This document shows positions 1 through 5,663 of a stretch of 8,648 nt of DNA, piece after piece. The DNA is taken from contig CALNCU010000179.1 of NCBI GenBank assembly GCA_937875395.1, forward strand, positions 1 through 8,648. The letters are read 5' to 3'. This DNA is from an uncultured Armatimonadota bacterium (GTDB taxonomy: Bacteria; Armatimonadota; UBA5829; DTJY01). How positions within the stretch are numbered: position 1 is the first letter of the stretch; every line of letters begins with the position of its first letter. The notes beneath the pieces are model-generated. The model searched no databases, was not told the DNA's origin, and saw only the letters and a program-made list of their open reading frames with translations. Made by a program: the position numbers and the translations under genes.

Positions 1-1
1 A

Positions 2-58
2 ATACTTGGAAAGCATCCTGTAACAGGAGTGAGAGAGCCAATGCGCCCGGTAAGGTAA
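2..58 (+). CDS. Possible C-terminal end of a plus-strand gene (partial)
   Basis: This frame is open from the window edge to a TAA at 56-58 and reads ILGKHPVTGVREPMRPVR. The stop lies two bases before the stem of a strong plus-strand terminator, which is where a gene end is expected. I do not recognise the protein. A second frame (3-23) ends YLESIL and stops 37 bases before the hairpin, so it is a real alternative. The third frame runs on through the terminator and is unlikely. The terminator shows that some plus-strand transcript arrives from the left. Which frame is coding cannot be settled from 58 bases. Confidence 0.35.
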   Translation: MLGKHPVTGVREPMRPVR

Positions 59-60
59 GG

Positions 61-104
61 GAATGCCTGGGACTGGTTTTTGCTGGTTCCGGGCATTCTT
101 TTTT
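61..104 (+). terminator. Strong Rho-independent terminator, plus strand
   Basis: A 16-position stem (61-76 with 83-98) encloses the six-base loop TTTTTG and is followed directly by six T (99-104). All 16 positions pair when G-U wobbles are allowed. The four wobbles (stem positions 8, 11, 14 and 15) would become A-C mismatches in RNA from the other strand, and the minus-strand copy has no T run after it. The element is therefore built to end the plus-strand transcript entering from the left, not the rluB transcript arriving from the right. Confidence 0.88.
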
Positions 105-162
105 CTCAAACATAAACATGGATAAAGATCATCAATTACCACTTATAATGCAGGTGGATTGG

Positions 163-897
163 TTACTTTGTTTTAGAGGCCATATCCAGTAGGAAGTGGA
201 CTTCTTTTTGGGTGAGGAACCGCCATTCGCCGGATTTGAGCCTGCCTATGGACAGGTTGCCGAACCTGGTTCTGGTTAGTTTTATAACCGAGTGATTTAT
301 TGCATCCATCATGCGCCGCACCTGCCGCTTCCGGCCTTCCCTTATGGTTATCTCTACTATGCTTACCTGGCGTACGGTGTTTAGTGCGGAGAGGATTGCT
401 CTGGCGGGTGCGGTTATTCCGTCATTCAACATTATGCCCGTGCTTAGCCGGCGAAGCTCTTCCTGTGTGACTTTGCCCCTTACTTCTGCGCGGTAGGTTT
501 TGGGGATATTATGTTTTGGGTGCGTCATCTTGAAGGAAAAATCGCCATCGTTGGTGAGTATGATTAAGCCTTCCGTATCTACATCCAGCCTGCCCACGGG
601 GTAGAGCGGCGCTTCTATACCCTTTACCAGGTCTACAACTACGCGTGCGGCGTGCGGATCCCGGCGGGTGCTGGTATAGCCTTTGGGTTTGTTAAGGAGG
701 ACATAGATAGTCTTTGGGCGAAGGTCTACGGGTTTGCCGTCCACCGCAATGGTTGTGCTGTCCGGGTCTGCCTTTGCGCCCAACTCCATTATTACTCTGC
801 CGTTAACGGATACGCGGCCGGCGGAGATTAGTTTTTCTGCTTCTCTTCTGGATGCCACGCCTGCGGCGGCGAGCAGCTTTTGCAACCGTTGTTCCAT
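163..897 (-). CDS. rluB: 23S rRNA pseudouridine synthase, RsuA/RluB family
   Basis: The 244-residue product should convert a specific uridine in the peptidyl-transferase region of 23S rRNA to pseudouridine. In E. coli, RluB modifies U2605. An N-terminal S4 RNA-binding domain occupies about residues 2-48 (MEQRLQKLLAAAGVASRREA). The catalytic domain contains VGRLDVDTEGL, with the expected nucleophile Asp105. The family's late basic motif EGRKRQVRRM is at 187-196. Length is normal. I chose ATG 897 because the S4 domain begins there. An in-frame TTG at 933 would add 12 residues with no family resemblance. The ribosome site is weak (GGGG ten bases upstream). The gene starts 95 bases inside the end of the carboxypeptidase gene, so translation is probably coupled. 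No minus-strand terminator is seen after the stop. The exact target uridine is inferred from the family; RsuA-like 16S specificity is less likely but not excluded. Confidence 0.93.
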   Translation of the reverse strand: MEQRLQKLLAAAGVASRREAEKLISAGRVSVNGRVIMELGAKADPDSTTIAVDGKPVDLRPKTIYVLLNKPKGYTSTRRDPHAARVVVDLVKGIEAPLYPVGRLDVDTEGLIILTNDGDFSFKMTHPKHNIPKTYRAEVRGKVTQEELRRLSTGIMLNDGITAPARAILSALNTVRQVSIVEITIREGRKRQVRRMMDAINHSVIKLTRTRFGNLSIGRLKSGEWRFLTQKEVHFLLDMASKTK

Positions 898-2062
898 ATG
901 CCATAAACCCCAACAGGAATATGCAGAAGGCAAGGAAGATAGACCGGATAAAGTTTTTTACGGCGGCAATAAATGTTCTGTCCACAGATTCTGCAGCTAC
1001 CAGGTCTACGGTTCCTATCTCCCTGCCGTTTACAAATCCGGTGATTGTGCCCAGCTTTTCTCCCTTTTTTATGGGAGCCACCGCCTTTTTAAGACGGATT
1101 TTAGATTCTGCATGGGCGGGCGTGTTTTTCTTTTCTACCGTCCCAAGCCAGTCCGCGCCCACAAGGGCCACTGTCTCCTTAACCCCGCCTGTAACCGGGA
1201 CTGTTTCTATCACCTGGTTAGGTTGAATAAAGGAGATACCTTTGAAATATTTGAATCCGTAATTAAAGAGTTCCTGGGTGTCTTTGCCGGAATTATTGCT
1301 CTTTAATACAACAGTAATCAGTCTCCAGCCGCCCCTGGTTGCGGAGCCTACAAAGCAGTGTCCGGCCTCTTTTGTATACCCCGTTTTTATGCCGTCCGAG
1401 CCCTGGTAGCGCCAGAGGATTTTTGCGGTGTTTATAAGATGTACGTCCTTTTTGTTTATGGAACGATTTATGCGTTCTGTGCGTGTCTTAACCATGCTGT
1501 TGAAATTTGGGTTTCGGATGGCATAGCGGGCTATAAGGGCCAGGTCGTAGGCGGTGGAATAATGCCCCTGCGCATAGAGTCCGTGCGGGTTTGCAAAGCG
1601 TGTATCTTTTGCGCCTATTTCCATAGCCTTTTTATTCATGAAATCTACAAAGTCCGGCTCTGTGCCGGAGATATGTTCCGCCACGCAGACGGCGCCGTCG
1701 TTTGCGGAGCGGAGGAGCATAGCGTAAAGAAGGTCTTGCAGGGTTAGCGTTTCACCGGGTTTAAGGTTGAGCGAGCCGTAGGGCGTGCTGGTTGCATATG
1801 GGGATGCCGTGCAGGTGTCTTCAAGCCTGCCGTTTTCAAGCGCCAATATGGCGGTCATTATTTTTGTGGTGCTTGCAGGCGGGCGGCGTTTACGGCATTG
1901 CTTGGTGTAGAGCACCTTTCCCGTGGCGGCATCAATTAGTATGGCGGATTCTGCGGTTATCCGGGGTGGGGCGGGTGCGGCTTCCGCTGGGATGAAATAT
2001 GTTATAAGTACTAATACTGCGGCTGCAAACCACAGCCGGGTGAGCGCGCCCCAAATCTTCAT
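803..2062 (-). CDS. D-alanyl-D-alanine carboxypeptidase (DacF-like, peptidase S11)
   Basis: This 419-residue penicillin-binding protein should remove the terminal D-Ala from peptidoglycan stem peptides outside the membrane, limiting cross-linking. Residues 1-28 are a signal peptide (basic start, hydrophobic core, AEA-A cleavage site). All three active-site motifs are present: S64-T-T-K67 with acylating Ser64, S119-A-N121, and K226-T-G. A C-terminal PBP5-type beta domain spans about 275-355. A hydrophobic segment at about 371-393 would anchor the protein, which differs from the amphipathic anchor common in this family. The last 25 residues contain 14 Arg or Lys and would lie in the cytoplasm. 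That tail falls entirely in the overlap with rluB. The start ATG shares an ATGA with the scpB stop, with GGAGG ten bases upstream, implying translational coupling. Spore-formers use DacF in the spore cortex; with no sporulation neighbours a vegetative role is more likely here. Confidence 0.94.
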   Translation of the reverse strand: MKIWGALTRLWFAAAVLVLITYFIPAEAAPAPPRITAESAILIDAATGKVLYTKQCRKRRPPASTTKIMTAILALENGRLEDTCTASPYATSTPYGSLNLKPGETLTLQDLLYAMLLRSANDGAVCVAEHISGTEPDFVDFMNKKAMEIGAKDTRFANPHGLYAQGHYSTAYDLALIARYAIRNPNFNSMVKTRTERINRSINKKDVHLINTAKILWRYQGSDGIKTGYTKEAGHCFVGSATRGGWRLITVVLKSNNSGKDTQELFNYGFKYFKGISFIQPNQVIETVPVTGGVKETVALVGADWLGTVEKKNTPAHAESKIRLKKAVAPIKKGEKLGTITGFVNGREIGTVDLVAAESVDRTFIAAVKNFIRSIFLAFCIFLLGFMAYGTTVAKAARRRRRGIQKRSRKTNLRRPRIR

Positions 2063-2649
2063 TTTTCCGGTGCCTCCGCGGGCTGTTCCATGGGCAGCAC
2101 AGCCTGGTCGGGCTCCGGGAGGGTGACATCGGTCAGCTCCGGCAGGCGGGAAAGATCGCTCAGGCCAAAGTGGTTCAGAAACTCTTCCGTGGTACCGTAG
2201 AGTATTGGGCGTCCGGGGGAATCTTTTCGCCCCATCTGCGTTATCAGGTTTCTCTCTGTAAGGGTCTTTACCACGCCGTCTGAATTTACTCCGCGGATGG
2301 CGTCTATCTCCGGCTGGGTTATGGGCTGGCGGTAAGCTATAATTGCCACGGTTTCAAGCGCGGCGCGGGACATTCTGGTACGGGTGGGTTTAAGGAGCGC
2401 CGTAATGCAGTCTACAAACTCCGGCCTTGTGCACATCTGGTATCCGCCTGCTATATGGAGTATCTGCAGGCCCCTTCCTTCTGCATAGTCCATCCTTAGT
2501 TCCTGCAAGGCCTTCTCTACGGTTGCCTCATCAAGGTTCAGGGCTTCTGCAATCTGCTTTATGGCAAGAGGCTGCGGGGTTACAAAGAGCATGCACTCTA
2601 TAGCCGCCTTCAGCTTGTCTACGGAAAAAACCTGTGTACTCTCTTCCAT
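2059..2649 (-). CDS. scpB: Segregation and condensation protein B
   Basis: ScpB (196 residues) dimerises and binds the ScpA kleisin, forming with Smc the condensin that compacts and separates daughter chromosomes. Two winged-helix domains are expected, about residues 12-85 and 90-165. The family signature RAALETVAIIAYRQPITQPE is at 95-114 and is followed by IRGVNSDGVV. A second conserved stretch, GRKDSPGRPILYGTTEEFL, covers 140-158 and leads into FGLSDLSRLPEL. Length is typical. The last 25 residues or so are acidic, rich in Pro and Glu, and probably disordered. The start lies five bases after the scpA stop, with AAGGA 12 bases upstream inside the scpA end. The stop overlaps the carboxypeptidase start by four bases. 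Adjacency to scpA is the usual arrangement and supports the call strongly. Confidence 0.97.
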   Translation of the reverse strand: MEESTQVFSVDKLKAAIECMLFVTPQPLAIKQIAEALNLDEATVEKALQELRMDYAEGRGLQILHIAGGYQMCTRPEFVDCITALLKPTRTRMSRAALETVAIIAYRQPITQPEIDAIRGVNSDGVVKTLTERNLITQMGRKDSPGRPILYGTTEEFLNHFGLSDLSRLPELTDVTLPEPDQAVLPMEQPAEAPEK

Positions 2650-2654
2650 GTGCT

Positions 2655-3404
2655 TTACTGTTCCTTAACTGCCTGTATGTTTATCTCGCCAAGCGCCTTT
2701 TTTTGGCGGGCCTTTATTTTGCCCAGCCTTAAAAGCTCTAGTATGGCAAGGAATGTCATAACTATCTCTATGCGCGATTTTGGGTCATCTACAAGTTCTC
2801 TGAAACCTATTCCGTCCGGCACGGATTTTATTCGGCCCCATACCTGGCGCATCTTCATCCTTAGAGATATCTTTTGCCGCTCTATGCTTGTAACTTCTTC
2901 CGTGCCTTCCCCAACGTCGGCAAGCATTTGTTGAAGCGCAAAGAGCAGGTCCATGGCCTCCAGATTTAAGGGCATGACGGGTGCATCGTAGTTTTGCAGA
3001 TCATCGGCTATGCGCCAGAACACCTTCCGCCGCTCCTCCTCAAACTCTTTGAGGGATTCTGACGCGTTTTTGAAGCGTTCGTATTCCAGAAGGCGTTCTA
3101 TAAGTTCTGCTCGCGGATCTGCTCCTTCTTCATTATCTCCTTCGGACGGAGGGATGGGGAGGAGCATCCGGCTCTTTATTTCAAGGAGTGTTGATGCCAT
3201 CACAAAGAATTCGCCCGCAATGTTTAAGTCCAGCGATTCCATAAGGGACAGGTAGCTGATGTACTGCTCCGTTACCTCTGCGATGGGGATATCGTAAATA
3301 TCTACTTTGCGCTCGCGGATAAGATGCAGCAGAAGGTCCAGCGGCCCCTCAAAGGCAGGTAGCTTTATGGTGTAGCCGGATTGTTGGATGAGTTCTATTG
3401 CCAT
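2655..3404 (-). CDS. scpA: Segregation and condensation protein A (kleisin)
   Basis: ScpA (249 residues) is the kleisin that bridges the two Smc heads and recruits ScpB. The N-terminal signature FEGPLDLLLHLI lies at 18-29, followed by DIYDIPIAEVTEQY at 35-48. The next conserved element, MASTLLEIKSRMLLP, is at 69-83. A charged central linker follows (roughly 88-135). The C-terminal winged helix that contacts the Smc head is recognisable in IVMTFLAILELLRLGKI at 214-230. Length matches the family. The ATG at 3404 fits because the conserved region begins soon after it. The ribosome site is poor (CGGTAACAT). The gene lies 26 bases after the membrane protease gene and five bases before scpB, so it is probably in one transcript with both. 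In other Bacillota a tryptophanyl-tRNA synthetase gene can sit between the protease and scpA; it is absent here. Confidence 0.97.
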   Translation of the reverse strand: MAIELIQQSGYTIKLPAFEGPLDLLLHLIRERKVDIYDIPIAEVTEQYISYLSLMESLDLNIAGEFFVMASTLLEIKSRMLLPIPPSEGDNEEGADPRAELIERLLEYERFKNASESLKEFEEERRKVFWRIADDLQNYDAPVMPLNLEAMDLLFALQQMLADVGEGTEEVTSIERQKISLRMKMRQVWGRIKSVPDGIGFRELVDDPKSRIEIVMTFLAILELLRLGKIKARQKKALGEINIQAVKEQ

Positions 3405-3430
3405 ATGTTACCGTATCCGTTAGAGTGCAA

Positions 3431-4066
3431 TTATAGTAATTGAATTACCAGCCTGGACAGGGCGTCTATTGGCAACCGGATTAGCCTGGTTACCAGTGTT
3501 TGGCCTCCCAGGGGGACAAAGATCGCCGCCGCCAGAATTATAAGCCCGTATTTGGACATGATGAATGCGTATTTCTGCGCCGCTTTTTGGGGCAGCAGGG
3601 CCGCCAGAATATGCGAACCGTCCAGCGGAGCAATAGGAATAAGGTTGAAAAAGGCTATGGTCAGGTTAAAGAGAATACAGATATAGATTACCGCTCCTGC
3701 CATGGATGCCTTGACAAACCATAGCGCCACGGAGAGCGCAATTGCCAGAAGGATATTGGAAAGCGGCCCCCAGAGCGAGATTTTTAATGAATCCCATCTG
3801 GGATCTCTCATTTTAAGGTGGTTTACCGGTACCGGCTTACCCCAGGCTATGCCGAACCCGGCTATAAGTGTGATTACAAATAGAATGGTGCCCGCAACAT
3901 CCAGGTGAACCAGCGGGTTAAGGGAGAGGCGTCCGGCCTTTTTTGCCGTATCATCTCCGGCAGAGAATGCGGCTCTGGCGTGAGCATATTCATGTACGGT
4001 TAACGCCAGCAGAAAGGCAAGGGCGTAGATAGCCATTGCCACAGGGTTGAGTTTTCCGGCAAGCAT
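3431..4066 (-). CDS. Site-2 protease family protein (peptidase M50, YwhC-like)
   Basis: A small polytopic membrane zinc metalloprotease of 211 residues. The zinc-binding HEYAH motif is at 25-29 inside the first membrane helix (Glu26 catalytic). The third zinc ligand is Asp149 in NLIPIAPLDG (141-150). The conserved GRLSLNPLVHLD follows the first helix at 45-56, and GPLSN is at 100-104. About five or six hydrophobic segments are visible and no PDZ domain, placing it with the minimal M50B proteins rather than RseP. Such enzymes cut within membrane helices, but substrates of this subgroup are largely unknown. I chose ATG 4066 because the family starts close to the first helix. A GTG at 4138 would add 24 residues, has no ribosome site and lies inside a possible terminator hairpin. 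The site before ATG 4066 is weak (CAGG). Its place beside lysA and scpA matches related bacteria and does not define its role. Confidence 0.92.
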   Translation of the reverse strand: MLAGKLNPVAMAIYALAFLLALTVHEYAHARAAFSAGDDTAKKAGRLSLNPLVHLDVAGTILFVITLIAGFGIAWGKPVPVNHLKMRDPRWDSLKISLWGPLSNILLAIALSVALWFVKASMAGAVIYICILFNLTIAFFNLIPIAPLDGSHILAALLPQKAAQKYAFIMSKYGLIILAAAIFVPLGGQTLVTRLIRLPIDALSRLVIQLL

Positions 4067-4107
4067 TGTATTATACCTGTACGGCTGGTACGCTACATAT
4101 TCTTTAG

Positions 4108-4147
4108 AAAAAAGCTTTGGCAGCGGCGTGCTTCGCACTCTGCGACC
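4108..4147 (-). terminator. Candidate intrinsic terminator after lysA
   Basis: On the minus strand, 4147-4135 can pair with 4131-4119 around a GAA loop. Ten of 13 positions pair (one G-U). A run of six T (4113-4108) follows, separated from the stem by AAAGC. The three mismatches and the five-base gap before the T run make it weaker than the other two terminators in this window. It lies in the 121-base gap between lysA and the protease gene, so it could end or attenuate lysA transcription. An alternative 7-bp inverted repeat (TGCTTCG/CGAAGCA) uses the same bases. Partial readthrough is likely because no good separate promoter is seen for the protease gene. Confidence 0.35.
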
Positions 4148-4187
4148 GAAGCATCCTTCTAAACATGAATGGTACCGAAAGCCGTTC

Positions 4188-5516
4188 TTATCTTTTAAGA
4201 TGGTCCGGCACTACATCCTGGCGGACAAGATCGTCAAGCGTCTCCCGCTTTACAATAAGCTCTGCCCGTCCCCCGGATACCAATACTACGGCGGGTTTGG
4301 TGAATCGGTTGTAGTTGCTGGACATGGAATAATTGTACGCGCCTGTGCATTTTACTGCAAGTATGTCACCGGGGATAAGTTTTGGCATGGTTGCATCTGA
4401 AATAAGAATATCCGTTTCGCAGTGTTTGCCGGAGATGGTAACGGCTTCACCTTCCGCCCGGTTCATGTTGTTTGCAACGTGGGCCTCGTAGACCGCGCCG
4501 TAGAGCGCGGGGCGGGGGTTATCGCTCATTCCGCCGTCTACCGCTACGTAGGTGCGGCGGCCGGGTGCCTCTGTTATTGGGACGGTCTTTACTGTGCCCA
4601 CGGTGTAGAGCGTGGTGCCCGCAGTGCCTATTATGCTTCTGCCCGGCTCCTGAACAAGGGTGGGGCGGTTGGGAAGGCCAAGGGTCTCCATGGCATGGGT
4701 GTAGGCGTCTGCTATTTTGGATGCAAATTCATCTATGGTGGGCGGCACCTGGTCATGGGGGTAAGATATACCCAGCCCGCCGCCGGTGTTTATTTCATCA
4801 AACGTTATGCCAAGCTTGCGGTAGACTTCTACGGCAAACTCTACCATTATCCCTACTGCCGTGGTATGTGCATCTGTTTCCAGGCACTGGGAACCTACAT
4901 GGCAGTGGATTCCTGTAAGATGGATTCCGGGGAGTTCTTGCGCCCGGGTGACGGCTGCCATGGCCGAACCGTCTTTTATGTTAAGGCCGAACTTTGTATC
5001 TGCCTGGCCTGTTCTTATGAGTTTATGGGTGTGCGGGTCTATGCCTGGAGTCAGGCGGAAGAGTATATCCGCCGTCTTTCCTGCCTCTGCCGCAAGGGCG
5101 GAGAGCAGTTCCAGCTCCTGCATGTTATCTACAACTATGCGGCCTACTCCCGCCTGAAGCGCTATCTTAAGTTCTGATGCGCTCTTGAAGTTGCCGTGGA
5201 AGTAGATGCGTTCCGTGGGGAAGCCACCCTTCACGGCGGTATGTATCTCCCCTGCAGATACAACATCAAGGTACATCCCTTCCTGCCGCAGGATGCTTGT
5301 CATGGCGGCGGTGAGGAAGGCCTTGCCTGCAAACGCTATTTTAGAATTAGGGTACTTAGACCTGAAGCTTTTAATATAATCCCGGCAGTTGCTGCGGATA
5401 AGGTCTTCATCCATAACATAGAGCGGCGTGCCGAACTGGGCGGCAAGCTCCGCCGTGTCGCATCCGCCTATCTCCAGATGCCCTTTTGAATTGATGGTCT
5501 GAGTCCCGAAAAGCAT
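4188..5516 (-). CDS. lysA: Diaminopimelate decarboxylase
   Basis: LysA (442 residues, usual length) is a cytoplasmic PLP enzyme. It decarboxylates meso-diaminopimelate to L-lysine, the last step of the pathway, in competition with peptidoglycan synthesis for diaminopimelate. It is a fold-type III enzyme. The PLP-binding Lys65 lies in KIAFAGKAF. HCHVGSQ is at 204-210, the phosphate-binding glycines in NTGGGLG at 243-249, and EPGR at 290-293. The cross-dimer active-site Cys366 is in GKHCETDIL, and GAYNYSMSSNYNRF at 392-405 contains the PLP-contacting Tyr. The usual CES(G/S)D motif appears one residue shorter here. The ATG has AGGAG at 5531-5527, a slightly long ten bases upstream, and a palindromic CAGGCCTG fills the interval. 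A promoter and a hairpin with a T run precede the gene. It is separated from its downstream neighbour by 121 bases. Confidence 0.97.
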   Translation of the reverse strand: MLFGTQTINSKGHLEIGGCDTAELAAQFGTPLYVMDEDLIRSNCRDYIKSFRSKYPNSKIAFAGKAFLTAAMTSILRQEGMYLDVVSAGEIHTAVKGGFPTERIYFHGNFKSASELKIALQAGVGRIVVDNMQELELLSALAAEAGKTADILFRLTPGIDPHTHKLIRTGQADTKFGLNIKDGSAMAAVTRAQELPGIHLTGIHCHVGSQCLETDAHTTAVGIMVEFAVEVYRKLGITFDEINTGGGLGISYPHDQVPPTIDEFASKIADAYTHAMETLGLPNRPTLVQEPGRSIIGTAGTTLYTVGTVKTVPITEAPGRRTYVAVDGGMSDNPRPALYGAVYEAHVANNMNRAEGEAVTISGKHCETDILISDATMPKLIPGDILAVKCTGAYNYSMSSNYNRFTKPAVVLVSGGRAELIVKRETLDDLVRQDVVPDHLKR

Positions 5517-5556
5517 GTCAGGCCTGCTCCTAATCCCTTTTATTTGCGTTATACAT

Positions 5557-5594
5557 AAAAAACGAACCAGCCCGCAATTGTGGCTAACTGGTTC
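5557..5594 (-). terminator. Hairpin with T run at the head of the lysA leader
   Basis: On the minus strand GAACCAG (5594-5588) pairs perfectly with CTGGTTC (5570-5564), and six T follow after one G (5562-5557). Two more G-C pairs can form inside the loop across bulges. This has the form of an intrinsic terminator. It lies about 70 bases beyond the stop of the second ABC gene, so it could end that transcript. The predicted lysA promoter lies just upstream of it, and its start site would fall at the first base of the stem. RNA from that promoter would therefore also meet it at once. Whether it stops lysA RNA cannot be decided from sequence. Confidence 0.7.
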
Positions 5595-5600
5595 AATCCT

Positions 5601-5629
5601 AGTCTAGCATGAAATGCCCGGCCTGTCAA
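5601..5629 (-). promoter_or_regulatory. Sigma-70/sigma-A-type promoter for lysA
   Basis: The minus strand has a perfect -35 box TTGACA (5629-5624), a 17-base spacer and a -10 box TAGACT (5606-5601), a four of six match. The -10 box is preceded by TGC, an extended -10 element. Transcription should begin at about 5597-5593, giving a leader of nearly 80 bases before lysA. The promoter lies 34 bases after the stop of the ABC gene. It is the best promoter match I saw in the window. No lysine riboswitch or T-box is possible in so short a leader. Confidence 0.75.
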
Positions 5630-5663
5630 TCTTATGCGGCCGGTGGAAAGGTGCGGCGGCTGC

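Noticed and set aside
144..149. TATAAT on the plus strand between the terminator and rluB
   Set aside because: The paired -35 position reads GATAAA, a weak match, and no plausible plus-strand gene follows because the next 735 bases are rluB on the other strand.
4070..4075. Perfect TATAAT on the minus strand just before the protease ATG
   Set aside because: The bases 17-18 upstream do not resemble TTGACA and there is no TG extension. Transcription would start at or inside the ATG at 4066. Probably chance.
4067..4138. Extended protease start at GTG 4138
   Set aside because: It adds 24 residues with no family resemblance, has no ribosome site, and its start codon lies in a hairpin.
4422..5177. 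251-codon plus-strand open frame opposite lysA, plus similar long plus-strand frames at 734-1306, 6601-7194 and 7846-8403
   Set aside because: Each lies entirely opposite a well-recognised minus-strand gene. Translations show no family motifs and skewed composition (Cys, Arg and Ser runs), as expected for antisense shadows. No ribosome sites support them.
5517..5663. Lysine riboswitch or T-box in the lysA leader
   Set aside because: The leader from the predicted start is only about 80 bases. A lysine riboswitch needs well over 150, and no T-box sequence or multi-helix junction is visible.
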